Source: Membranipora membranacea (lineage: Eukaryota > Bryozoa > Gymnolaemata > Cheilostomatida > Membraniporidae). From it: a DNA stretch of 64,000 nucleotides. Below are positions 45,301 through 56,476 of the stretch, in pieces. The stretch is taken from contig OU612074.1 of NCBI GenBank assembly GCA_914767715.1, forward strand, positions 21,064,062-21,128,061, read 5' to 3'. Each line of letters begins with the position of its first letter. Positions within the stretch are counted from its first letter, which is position 1. The notes beneath the pieces were generated by a model that searched no databases, was not told the origin of the DNA, and saw nothing but the letters and a program-made list of their open reading frames with translations. Made by a program: the position numbers and the translations under genes.

Positions 45301-48271
45301 TTGTTTTTTAAGATTGCCTTGCTACATTTCACAGTTCGTGACCGTTTTATATACACATCAGTTTGACACTTTCTTACAGATCTCTGTGGTCTTACGTTGG
45401 TTTTGTTATTTAGGCGGTTTCTCAGCAGATGTTCTGGATTATTGACGATTCTCAGCACATAGGTTGAGCATACGTCATGGAGTAAATCGCAAAGTGGTGT
45501 TAACTTAGCAGCGTTGAGTCTATCGATATAATGTTCAAGGTCATTGAAAATTATTCGCAGTGCTAGTTTCTGGATCTTTTCCAGCTCGTTCTTGCACATC
45601 AGATGACAAATAGTAGAAACTATAGGAAATTAGTGATCATACAGAAAGAAAAAATAAGATGAATTTATGGCTATGGAATTTTGTTATTTATTGTTGTGTT
45701 GAAAGGTTTGGGCCCTACCTCCAAATTTAATTTCTTTGATTTGTCTCGTCATGCATATTGAGTAGATAACTGCCAACTATTGCCAGAGTTAAACATGAGC
45801 AGTTATAATTTTGATTCATAGCCTTATATATCGCATTGGTTGAGTGTGTGATGGTGTTGGTGATGATCTTCATCTCATACCTGAGCGACAGATGAGTGTG
45901 ATTGTGTGTAGGTAAAATAACTGAGACGTTTTACTACCATTACTAACTATCAATCTATTTGATGGGGTTATATTTTTGACATCTTATTTCTTGTAGACAG
46001 AGTGCGATTATACCACCGGTGTTTGTGTGGATCCACATAAATCCATTCTCAGCAACATTTATACAGGAAGTGACATGAGAGGAAAATTTGCTAGCATGGT
46101 ATACTGTAAGTAGAGTCAGATATCCTGCTGAACTAATCATACCAGATGTAACGTTATTATGGCGTAGGTGACGTTGTGCATATTCATCGACAACACAACA
46201 AATTCAATCTCTGCTCACTGATGATATTGCCCCTGCTGTGGTGTCTTTTTACCAAATTATTTTAATTCCTGACCATTATTTTGTTCTGTCTGTAAAACCT
46301 GGTGTCATTCTATAAGAAGATGTATGCATTGGTGCGGTTGAAAGACTTGTGAATGTATATTTACAGGGGAGCTAGACACCTGAAGGTTTGAAGGGCCTGA
46401 AAAATCAATCTTTGACACCCAGCTAGTGGAATTTGATAACACCACTCAAAATTTTTAGCAGTGAAAAGCAGGCATACCGTAGGTAAACTGTTAATCTGTA
46501 TATTTTAAAGCATAACTATGTGTTTGTAGCTCTCGACACCGCAGTCAAACAAGTTGTTGATGCACTTAAGTGCAGAACCTATTCAGATGGCACAAGCATG
46601 TATGATAACAGCTACATTGTCTTCACATCTGATAACGGGGGGTCAAATGTAGATGGTGCCAGCACTGCACCGCTCAAGGGTGGCAAAGGAAACTATTTTG
46701 AAGGAGGTAAGGATGCACGTGTCTTTGTCATAATGTAGCAGTACATATTCTCTCACCCTCCAATCTTCAAAGGTTGTCTATTTATTAATATCTTCTGTGT
46801 CTCAATCAATACTTGTTTACTGAACTTTCGGGAAGTTATAACAGTGATTTCACATTGCAAATATAGTCATCATCAAATTATTTTCAGGTATCCGTAGTGT
46901 TGGATTTGTACACAGCCCCCTGATGACAGTACCTGCTGACACTGCACGCACAGATCTGATTCACATCACAGACTGGATGCCAACTTTCATGCACATAGCT
47001 AGTGGTAGTACTGTTGATGGTCAGGCTTTGGGCATAGATGGCTTAGACCAGTTCAACACCATCACAACTGGAGCAGCTAGCTCAAGGACGGTAAACAAAA
47101 CCTAATAAATAATAATAAATAAAATAATCCTATACTGTTATTGATATACTCAAATTAACTCGTTTCTCTATAGGTTGTATACCATCAAGTACTAATTTTT
47201 GAAAAAGCCATCAGCTATCATTCACTATTGCTTATCGCCTGATATCAGGGGTGTAAGTATCAGGGGTGTACATATCAGGGGTGTATGTATCAGGGGTCAA
47301 TGTATCAGGGGTGTATGTAACAGTGGTGTATGTATCAGGGGTGTAGATATCAGGGGTGTATGTATCAGGGGTGTATGTAACAGTGGTGTATGTATCAGGG
47401 GTGTAGATATCAGGGGTGTATGAATCAGGGGTGTATGTAACAGTGGTGTATGTATCAGGGGTGTAGATATCAGGGGTGTTTGTATCAGGGGTGTATGTAT
47501 CAGGGGTGTATGTATTAGGGGTGTATGTATTGTATTAGCCTTCTACTCTTTTATTTATAGAAAATAATTCATGAGATAAGAAGAAAGCAAAATACAGGTT
47601 CAGCCTTCGATACTGATATCGCAGCATCAATGGTTATGGTTAACCCTGCAGACGGGAAGAAATATAAAATTCTCACTGGTAGACAAGCCAACACAATCAA
47701 CTTCCCCAACCCAGCTGACAGTTATGTTGCATGTGAGTATACCCATAAAGTTCAATAAAACAAATCAAAATATGAGGTTATAAACTCAATGTTAGCTAAA
47801 ACTTTTAAACTATCCAGGCCTAATAGGCACATTGGGCTTGGTACAGGTAAAATCAGAGATATGAAGATTCCACAAGCATTAAGAAATATTAGATCGCAAT
47901 CCATTTCCCTCCCACTCATTCTGATCAATTTTGACTTTTCATAGAAATTTTATAAAATGACGTCATGCATGAGTTTATAATCTTGCTTGATTACAGACGA
48001 AGCTGAGAGGAACAATCCATCACCAGCAACAGGTCAGGTCACTGGACCCTTTGTTTACTGTCTTGATGATAACCCGGAAGAAGACGATAATAATAATATA
48101 TACGCAACATCCAGCTTCACCACAGATCTACTGACAGAGCTGTACACAGAGAACTCATCTGCTACCTCTCCTATTGTTACAGTAGATTATTTTACTGAGT
48201 GTGATCCTGTTAATACTGTTAACAGTGGTGTCTGGTTGGATTATTGCTCCATCGCTGCCAACAGTTGCTAA
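42394..48271 (+). CDS. Secreted arylsulfatase (ARSB/I/J-like), complete ten-exon gene
   Basis: Exons are 42394-42417, 42756-42990, 43200-43328, 44169-44280, 44518-44737, 45997-46105, 46530-46706, 46888-47090, 47561-47732 and 47997-48271. All introns are GT-AG and all phases join, giving 551 residues. A signal peptide ends near residue 24 (CLVVFYFGSACC), so it enters the secretory/lysosomal route. Catalytic features are Asp36-Asp37 (VDDLGFNDV, metal), Cys77 in CGPSR with LSGKY (formylglycine site), Lys131 and His133 in GKWHAG, His236 in YQAPHTP, Asp311-Asn312 in SDNGG and Lys329 in LKGGK. This full set fits an active type I sulfatase that removes sulfate esters from glycans or similar substrates. 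The C-terminal region has extra cysteines and DNNN/acidic stretches not typical of vertebrate ARSB. The exact substrate cannot be told. A TATA box precedes it and AATAAA follows. Confidence 0.92.
44261..44332 (+). repeat. 36-bp tandem duplication of the exon 4 splice donor
   Basis: GATCACTACACGAGAAAGTC plus GTAAGT (44261-44296) is repeated with a few changes at 44297-44332. Both copies keep AAAGTC/GTAAGT. Use of the downstream donor would add TCG TAA to the frame, a premature stop. Confidence 0.9.
45156..45599 (-). mobile_element. LINE 3' fragment in sulfatase intron 5
   Basis: The minus-strand frame (45599-45285) reads like the end of a non-LTR reverse transcriptase: ELEKIQKLALRIIFND, LTPLCDLLHDVCSTYVLRI, NPEHLLRNRL and RTVKCSKAILKNKDYLA. 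The 3' UTR ends in (CAAA)n (plus-strand TTTG repeats near 45160-45178). It is antisense to the sulfatase and lies within intron 5 (44738-45996). 5' truncated. Confidence 0.75.
47238..47530. repeat. 15-bp minisatellite with 60-bp higher-order unit, sulfatase intron 8
   Basis: About 19 copies of ATCAGGGGTGTATGT and variants. The variant AACAGTGG recurs at 47319, 47379 and 47439, exactly 60 bases (four units) apart, so the array grew partly by duplication of four-unit blocks. It lies inside intron 8 (47091-47560). The open frame across it (RGVCIRGV) is not expected to be translated. Confidence 0.92.
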
Positions 48272-48358
48272 CGAATAGTTGAACATAACTATCAGTGAGA
48301 TGAATCCATATCTGGTAAACCATAAATCTTGCTGACCGTAACATGCAGAGACAAAGAT

Positions 48359-48364
48359 AAATAA
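48359..48364 (+). terminator. Poly(A) signal of the sulfatase gene
   Basis: AATAAA within GATAAATAAATACC, about 90 bases after the sulfatase stop codon. Confidence 0.6.
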
Positions 48365-48369
48365 ATACC

Positions 48370-49304
48370 AATAATTATGACACACAATTATTTTCTATGA
48401 ACTTTTTTACTGAATTTAAAAATCGATGCTGGGCAGTTTGCTGTGAATTAAACTGAGCCAATTCACACTAGCGATGCTATGTGTTCATTGAATTATCCAT
48501 TGTTTTGTTGTAATTAAACAGTCCGGCTATAGATCACTCTATATTCAAAATAAATACTAGTCTCTGCACGTCAATGAAAGTTTTGCATGGATGGGTCAGA
48601 GGGCAAATATTGTTTTTGGTTTTGTAGTGCCTCCCCTAGTCTATCCTAAAGTCTCAATAATAGCCTTCCCCTGAACAGTGCGGCAATAGATGAAAGTAGG
48701 AGAAGAGCCATAACTCCAGATGTTGTGTAGTCAATGGTATCCTGGGATATTGACACCAAAATAATTGTGATATTGTGAACCAATCAAAAGTCCCCCCAAT
48801 GAGCTTCAAGTCATAAAGAGACTCAGGCCCTCTGGAGGGTGCGGCCTAATCTCCATCTAGAGGTCTACAACACAGTATGATGGTATTGTTATATACTGAG
48901 TATTAATTCAAACAGAGCTCAGTTGAACTTGAGATAAATCTCCAACTTTGATTCACCTGAAGTTAAGAAAGTCAAGTCAGCCAAGAAATATAAGCCACTA
49001 GTTCATCACAAACTACTACTACTTAGTTGACCCTACTCAATTTTTTGAAAGTTGTAAATATATATGAAATTAATTAATTAATTAAATTTATTCCAATTCC
49101 TGAGATATGATGGCACCAAATTCTTGAAAGAAAATCCTTTGGATAATGGAGATAGCCTTTCTTCAGGTTGTGCCTTGACCAATCATCAGTCGGTGCCATG
49201 GTTGTGAAGTTGTATTGAAAACACATCCTCCTGTCTAAGAAACAATCAACCAGGATGTGATTGCTGTAAGTATTCAATCAATGAAGTGACAACAACAAGG
49301 GATT
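48370..49304. other. Non-coding region
   Basis: No gene was recognised downstream of the sulfatase. It contains an ATTAATTA-rich patch near 49065-49090. Confidence 0.4.
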
Positions 49305-49436
49305 ATGCTCATCTCAGAGCGTAACTTAATTGCGAAAAAAATATGCGAACTCAAGGAAAACCGACAAAGTCATCCAAAAAATGGAACAATCAATTCCAGA
49401 AGATATACTGCAGAACAGAAGTTTATTTACCAGGAG
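49305..49436 (+). CDS. Possible 5' coding exon, unknown protein
   Basis: From an ATG at 49305 the frame reads MLISERNLIAKKICELKENR, continues with a basic, asparagine/serine-rich part and RRYTAEQKFIYQE, and ends at a GAG/GTGAGA donor in phase 0. The composition looks coding and the donor is good, but no following exon was found. The minus-strand open frame over the same bases looks like an antisense shadow. Confidence 0.3.
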
Positions 49437-49915
49437 GTGAGACCACAGAATGGTTTCAAATAACAAAGCCACAGGAGACATTAATCCGCTGAAAGCTAAT
49501 CTGATGACAGCAAACAAAGCAGCAACAACAGCACGTAAAAACGGCAAGTAAAAATTACTTCTCATTTTGATTTGAAAATTCTAAACTTCAATCAGACCAT
49601 CTTTGTTAGAAAGCTAAAACTGAAATGGAGTCTAAGGACCAATGTACTGTGAGTATCATTTGACTTATATTCACATTTAAGTATCACAGGCAATGAAAAA
49701 TAACTTTAGTGATTAAACTGTTGTAGTTGATTTATATGTATATAGTAATTGTTGAAGTAATTCAGGACAGTTTGTCAGGTGATCCGGCAGAAGACCAATT
49801 TCATTAAGAGTTCTTAAGATATATTTTTGCAATCAACTGAAGTAAGTCATGATTAATTGTCACTATAAAATCACTCTGAAACAGGATTCGAAATTAACTT
49901 TAGGAGGTTTTGGTT

Positions 49916-50105
49916 ATTGTGATCTACGGTTAAACGGAGGAAATAAGCAGCTGTACTCATATCAAATTGGAACCATAGTAAGAATCATTGTAATGTGCAG
50001 TTAAACGCAGGAAATATGTGGTTGTCCTCATATCAAATTGGAATCATAGAGAGAATTATTGTGAACTGCAATCAAAGCAGGACAGGAATAGACAGTAATC
50101 ATATC
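49916..50105. repeat. About 75-bp tandem repeat
   Basis: Two copies plus a partial third share GGTTAAACGGAGGAAAT / CAGTTAAACGCAGGAAAT and CTCATATCAAATTGGAA. They are non-coding. Confidence 0.75.
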
Positions 50106-53100
50106 TCCTTGTGGATTAAATAGATTTGATATTTGAATGATGGTTTAGGATTATATTCTTGTGTTTTGAAGGAGTCGGCCGCTCCCGATTTATGATAAGG
50201 TAGTCTTAATCTGTGAAAGAATTTATACAACATTTAATATAGAATTTGAGCCATACTTTAGAGTGACCACAGACGGCTCAATCTGGCCTTCAATAGAAAT
50301 TGGGTTGGAGTCTTTAGCTATTTCAACTTGGCTTGATTACCTGATTATTTCAAGGCACTATACAATGCTCATAATCCACAAAACTTCAGTTTTGTGTCTT
50401 TGATAAATGGATGTGTATATAAAACAAACCCATATCCAGTGCCTCATATCACCTTTTCAAAAAAGTGTTTTGGGAGAAAATAAAAGAAAAGTCTGAATCA
50501 AATTCCTGTGTTCTACAACATATTATGTAGTAAAACCAGTCAAGGGTGAGCTAATTATATTTTTTGTCTGTTATGTGCCATGAAAGCTTGACATTAATAC
50601 AAAAATTGAACATCAGCTTACTTTACCCAGATATCTCCAGTTTATATCAGTGAAAATCTGTAAGCTTTAAGGGGTCGGCGTGGCCGAGTCCTGAGTCCGA
50701 AACCCCGTTGAAACCAAAAGAAGTAAGGAGGTGCATGGAGTTAACAAATATTTTTTATATATTATATATAAATATACCAGATTTTATTTACATATCATCG
50801 CTTTTGCTAGTTGGTGGTTAAACTCGTTTTGTTACAGTATACCTATTTATTACACACACAGAAAAATTGATTGAAAAGGGAATCGAAGTTCAATCAATAA
50901 TGACACCGTAAAGATAGGGTGAAATTTTGATTAAGTCTTGATTGAACTTATATGATACATATAGCTATCAACTGTTTCTATACTGATTGAATTATGCTCA
51001 GGGAATGACTGCTTTTGTGTTATTCCATCACTCCGTAAAGGATTGATGAATGAGTAAAACCTGATTGAATATCAACTAAGGATTATCTGATTGAAATTTG
51101 AATCAACCTGAATGTAAAATGATTGAATTTTTCTCACCTCAATTGCTACTCATTATACAATCAGAGTTTGATTAACCTTGATATTTCTGTATATTTTTTT
51201 ATTTATGTAGTTGTGATTGAATTTCAATCTGCACTCTCAAAATAATACTTCAGTTGTGATGACAGTTTGGCTTGTATTTATTTTGTATCAAAACTCACGA
51301 GTTCCATCGAAATGCATTAATGAGCACGTATAAAGTGTTTTACTATAATTTAAGACAAAAAAGTTCAGTTTATTGTATAGCATAAGATGATAATATTATA
51401 TAAAACAGATATCTTAAAGGACTCCTGACACCCTGGAGGTTTTGGTATCATTTCGAAGCTCTTAGTCTAACTAAGAGAACACTGGCAAGGTCTAAATTAG
51501 ACTGTGGCTTCAATTCAAGGAATGAGCCATTGAGGGAGCAAAATTCTTCTAATATACTCTCATATGCTCATATTGTCTCCCCTCACAGATCTTAGAGAAG
51601 ACAACTAATCTAGTAAATCCCTTATGAGCAGTAGCCTCATTTCCTAAATTCTCAAATACACACCCCCATCTAAATGTTTATAATTCAAATTGATGACTAT
51701 GACTATGTAAACAAAGGCGCGCTTATCCGCAGCTGATGTATTTTACTGTTGTTATTATGGGCATATCATCACAAGTGTGATTCATTCAATGGGCATACAG
51801 ACAAAATCGATAATCATCCTAAATTCAATGATAGCAAAGAATATAAGTTGATAATAGTATAACCAGAGACTATAGATATCTTTAGTGTCTGGTATAACAT
51901 CATTCATTGTTACAACATAACTGTAGCAATGACATGTATTTATATAATTTGACTATAGGTAGCAAACAGCAACTGTAAAGGGTGATTATTCAAAGGTACA
52001 CCTTTTAAGCCTGGGCCTTTGATCACTGCTTTCCCAGTGACCGCTACTGAGGGCAGATTTCCTAAACATGACAAAATAAACAGCGGACCGGACTGATGGC
52101 AATTCATTTCCATTTTAAAAGTTAGTGCGCTAACCAAAATTTCACCAAAACGCACACAAAACTTCTTGCACTAGAACTCTTAACTAATGTCTGCTAACTA
52201 TATCATGCCATCAGACAGTGAAGAGGATTATTTGTCAGCAGAGGAGAGTTTTGAAACGAGCCTTTGGAAAAATAATGTTGATGACACAAATATGTATATA
52301 TATATATATATCCCTGTATTGTCTTAGTAGGAAAATTTGTGTAAGCAAATGCAGTCCATTCCTGATGTTAGTCTGGAACTTGTGGCCGAGGATATGCCGG
52401 GAATCCTCGACAGAGCATGCAAATTCTAGATGGTCCCATTACTAATTTTATGTGTGTTCAGTCCAAAATTTACAAGGCAAATGAGAATATAAAGCGATGG
52501 TCGTCAGATCATTCTGCAGTGCTCATGATAGTGGCCAATACCAAAGCTCATGATATGTAAACATCGAAACTTTTGGATCATCCCACTATTGTTTCTTTCA
52601 GCTGATTTTGCCTCGAGTTATTCAGCGAGTTATTCAGCGGGCATGTGTTCATTCTAGCTGACCAACAATAACACCAGTTTGCAACTACAGTCTATGCAAT
52701 GATGATCATGCTATTGAATAGGGTCGTTTGATGTAGGATAAATTGGAATAGTTACCTAACCACAACCTAATGTTTGTTCTACAAACATTGATATTTATTA
52801 GCGAGAGCATCATATTAGCTGGCAAACTCATTCATGGTTATCAAGTTGGCCCTCAGACTTGAATCATGACTGAGCTGGCTCTTGACTGAGAGGGCAACTT
52901 CCAATTTAGTTTTAAAATGTGCTGTATTCAGCAGGTTTTCAGTTTATGGCCAACTCAGAAACTGGTGCTACATCCAAAAAAATGCTATCTTTCATCATTT
53001 TTTTCATATTTTTTTACCCCTGCAATGTCCTGAACCTCCAAGGTGTCAGGAACCCTTTAACTATAAAAATACAATGAATGACATACAATGCATTGAGAGC

Positions 53101-53298
53101 TTGTTTTACCCAGTCTCTCAGAACCTGCAGCTTATGTGCTTTAACAGATGTCAGCATTTTTTAGGCATGTTTAAAAGTATCTCAAAAAATATCCCAATAA
53201 CCTCATGATCGGCTGTTTGATAATAGGAATCGAATACGAATACCGACTTCACAAGGAACATCCAGATGTGAAGCGGGCACTTGAATAGGAAAACCTGG
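50106..53298. other. Non-coding region with GATTGAA-rich patch
   Basis: No gene was supported. At 50868-51230 the words GATTGAA, ATTGAAT and their complements recur about ten times, suggesting a decayed short-unit element. A (TA)n run lies at 52292-52310. The minus-strand open frame at 51940-52155 has no recognisable feature. Confidence 0.35.
50671..50705 (+). repeat. tRNA-Ser/Leu-like 5' fragment (SINE remnant)
   Basis: GGGTCGGCGTGGCCGAG matches the 5' acceptor and A-box pattern of class II (Ser/Leu) tRNAs. After the A-box it departs from tRNA structure and no 3' half or B-box follows, so this is a tRNA-derived fragment or pseudogene. Confidence 0.4.
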
Positions 53299-54939
53299 TC
53301 AAATAATGGATGCCGTTGTGTTGATAGTCATGGTGATGAAGGCCTTATTACAGACTGTTCCAGGTGGTTCCTTCCCAACCAGCGTTTTTCTGTATTTTGC
53401 TGCCGGGCCTTGCAGAATTGTGGTCAGCAGGCCATTCATGGTGTCTCCTAGAAAAATAATATGTTTAACAGTGATCACAGGCTTCAATTATTAGGATGCA
53501 TCAAGTTAGCACAACAAGACAAGACCGGGATAACCAGGATATCTGATTGAGTTGAATTGACTTATTGTTTAGGTTTTCAGTAGTGTTACCACAGACATAC
53601 TGCATAGATCTAGACAGCTTGGCTTGAATGGATCTTGCTTTCATTTGAGACCATTGGAGATCGTAAACACTTGGACCAAAGGATGTTTGTCGAATGCTAG
53701 GATATATTATGCTTATATCGAGAGAGAGACAAGGTGGAGCTGGAGCTGTCTCGAGTTTGAGTTGTGTGTATAACGGCATTCAGAAAAGGAAGAATCTCAT
53801 TCCAATCTGTAGGTTGATAAGCACACAGAAGCAAAAATACTTGTCCAAATTGTTGAATTGAGTGTGATTTTATCCAAATGACCTAGATGATAGCGATGAA
53901 ATTTTATATGTATTTTTTTGAATCATGATGATACCTTTTTTCTTCGTAACGTCATAAGAGTTAGTAGTGCCTGGTCCTCCAAGTAGTAAATCGAACTCAA
54001 AATCAATCTGCAACCAGAAATAACGCAACATTAACAAAGTTGCTTGATAGAAATCAAATGTTTTACAGCTGCAGTATTATAATATGAAGTTGTTTCCTCT
54101 TTCTATTTCAATTATGACCACAGAAATCAAGATCCTTTATAGTACTGAATATTCCTTGACATTCCTTCAAAAGTGTTATTGTTCGAAAATAGCTCCAACT
54201 TAGGCATATTGAGACTCCCAGCATTGGGTCAGCCTAGTTTTGGCAGGCTTTGCGCCCCCGCACTATGATTAAGTATTGTCAGGACCGGTCAAGTTCAGTT
54301 TCGTGTCGCATGTTGGTTCAATAATAACTCATTTTGACTGGAGTAAGCATTATAAAAAAATTATTTTCATACCACACTACATACAATCTCTGGCGACCGT
54401 GCCAAGAAGGGGTAAGACTGCAGGATCTTCTCCTTCTCTTCTCCAAATAAATTTCTGTTGCATTTTATGAATATTATCAATTTTTAGCAATGAGGCGAAT
54501 TCAGACACATACATACCTTCCAGGGTATCGTTTCTCAACCATTTCCATCAGCTTTAATCAGTGATATCTGATGACAAGTTTCCTATTTTCCTTCTCAAAC
54601 TTTAGCTTGTCACAATTTTCAGAGCACATAATATTTAATGTTAAAATCTACAAGCAGGGAAAGATGTAGGATGAAAAGTATACTAATTATTCAATTCAAC
54701 TCTGTGACATACGCAAAGTCCAATTTTTCTCAAATCTCCTATGACCAACTTTTGTGTTTTGTTGATTTCAATTAAAATCAGTGATCAATTTATTTTTATA
54801 TCATACCATGCTCCTGATAATTTTTGTAGGGTTATATGGGAGTTGTCAAAGATGTCTGCGTTCTCAAGAGCTTTCAACTGCCTGCCTGGCTCTGTTATGA
54901 ACCCCCAGAAGAATGAGTTTGGTAAGGGAATGTTCACTA
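53299..54939 (-). CDS. 3' exons of an unrecognised minus-strand gene, frame broken
   Basis: Minus-strand exons are 54939-54807 (VNIPLPNSFFWGFITEPG...), 54551-54517 (LMEMVEKRYPG), 54454-54373 (NLFGEEKEKILQSYPFLARS), 54007-53935 (IDFEFDLLLGGPGTTNSYD), 53806-53590 (DWNEILPFLNAVIHTTQT... YVCG) and 53447-53299 (DTMNGLLTTILQGPAAKY... ending TTASII, TGA). All borders are GT-AG. Phases match from 54551 to 53806 and from 53590 to 53447. Two problems remain. The 54807 donor is phase 2 while the next exon starts in phase 0, so an exon may be missing. Within 53806-53590 the frame shifts by two bases at a (GA)n run (53720-53729). No domain is recognised and no membrane segment is clear. It may be a recent pseudogene or a real gene with an assembly slip. 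Confidence 0.5.
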
Positions 54940-55407
54940 CTGAAAATTAAGACCTGTCTACCCTCACAGGAAAATGCATCCAGATAAATAAATGAACTTG
55001 AAATTTAAACGTGAAATTACAAATTATAAAACTTCAATATGGGAGCAATTTGTACATGACTGAGATTGTTCATGAGTTTGCATAGTATAGCGATAAATCA
55101 TCCAAAGCTAGTTCGACTAAACTGTAACCAACAAGTGCTCCCTAAGGTAGACATGAGTTTGTTATTAATGATGACAATACAGACAATAGCGGGCCATAAA
55201 TGTTTGTAATTTTTATAGTTCACTCAAATATAACGACATCAATTGCTCAAACCTGCGTCAAAGATAATACGTTAAATTATTTCTGATCAGCAAAATAAAT
55301 CAAAAACAGTAATTTTAAGGTTAGCGATGAAACCAAAAATAACAATGACAACTCTAATTATTGAAGGTTAAAAATCCCAAACTTGGGTAACTGAAGCTAT
55401 GAAATGG

Positions 55408-56042
55408 TCAGTCTGATGGTTGCAAAAATATGATTGTATTGAGCTGGAAAATGAAGACATATGACTGAGCTTCCGAACCAAAAACCGGAATTTGTTCCTC
55501 CTCCCTCATGTTGAGCACCAATTTTGGGCGTAGAGTCATCTTGTTGCATGGAATTCTCTGCTAGGTTCCTAGGCTCTTTAAGAACAGCCCGACTGGTTCA
55601 GATGCTTCTAACTTTCTTGCTCCTATCATCTCTTTTGTCACAGAAGTACTCCAGTTCAACACATGCAAAAACATGGCCAAAGTCGACATAAACTTCCATA
55701 TGTTCTTCACGGCTGCATTAGGGCCATGTTTAAAGGGATAATAAACTGCCATAAAACGCTCAAAGCAGCCGAAACCCAAAATATACATGCGTAACTGTGC
55801 ACTTGTGAGGGGGCTCGTCCTGACCAATGCTTGGAGATATAATATCATTATTTCAGTTCTAGTACTCATATCAGGGACGGTTTCTTTGATGATATCCCAA
55901 TGCTGAAGTATATATCCGATAGAGCCATCCCTATTATAACTTTACCATGAGGTGTCAGTCTCAGATCAGGTACCTTGAGCAGTAAGCCGGTGTGGAGAAG
56001 ATTGGTAACCACCAGGACACCACACCAGCTTACAGAGAACAT
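55408..56042 (-). pseudogene. Broken class A GPCR (TM1 to TM5)
   Basis: From an ATG at 56042 the frame encodes TM1 (SWCGVLVVTNLLHTGLLL, with the conserved Asn), a basic loop and TM2 (IIGMALSDIYFSIG, with the conserved Asp). One base is then missing from a G run near 55889; in the next frame the sequence continues DIIKETVPDMSTRTE. TM3 follows (LRMYILGFGCFERFMAVYYP, with ERF at the DRY position), and then TM4 (IWKFMSTLAMFLHVLNW). A TAG stops this frame near 55561. The same frame is open beyond the stop with a loop-2 cysteine and a TM5-like stretch (SYVFIFQLNTIIFL) to 55408. TM6 and TM7 were not found. It has at least two lesions and no C-terminal half, so it is most likely a pseudogene. Confidence 0.7.
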
Positions 56043-56476
56043 ACTCTGCCCGGTGTTATTGTCAGCATTATTTCACCCTTTCTAAGGAGATTATCTTTCA
56101 AAGTGAGGTGAGCATAGTTGTTTCCATCAATGTTTCTGCAACAATTTTAAATCAATTTAGTCCAGGCTGTAAGTTCAATGGTTTGTCACAACATCTGTAG
56201 GCGAGCAAGAGTATGCTGCCCTCCTTTTGTTACTAGAATAGTTCTTCTTTTTTCTTTTTCTGAATCCAAATGCAATTCCAAATGATCAATTCCTCATTTT
56301 GTGAACAAAGCTTAATCAATAGTTTAGATGAATGTAATCCCTAATAATAAAAACAAATTAGTTCACATCAAAATTATTGAAATGATGGCTCAAGTAGCAA
56401 TACTTGACACACTCAATATGGTATTGACATCATAATGATGTGAAAGTCTCAACAGTGTTGGTATCATCGTCGGTCA

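Noticed and set aside
47199-47423. Plus-strand frame with RGVCIRGV repeats
   Set aside because: It lies entirely in sulfatase intron 8 and reflects the 15-bp minisatellite.
49326-49565. Minus-strand hydrophobic 79-codon frame considered as a membrane protein
   Set aside because: It is antisense to a better plus-strand exon candidate, and its hydrophobicity comes from A-rich plus-strand sequence read in reverse.
54741-54950. Plus-strand exon candidate with an acceptor and a GTAAGG donor (VIWELSKMSAFSRAFNC)
   Set aside because: The minus strand over the same bases has its own acceptor and donor, a more protein-like reading and further exons downstream with matching phases.
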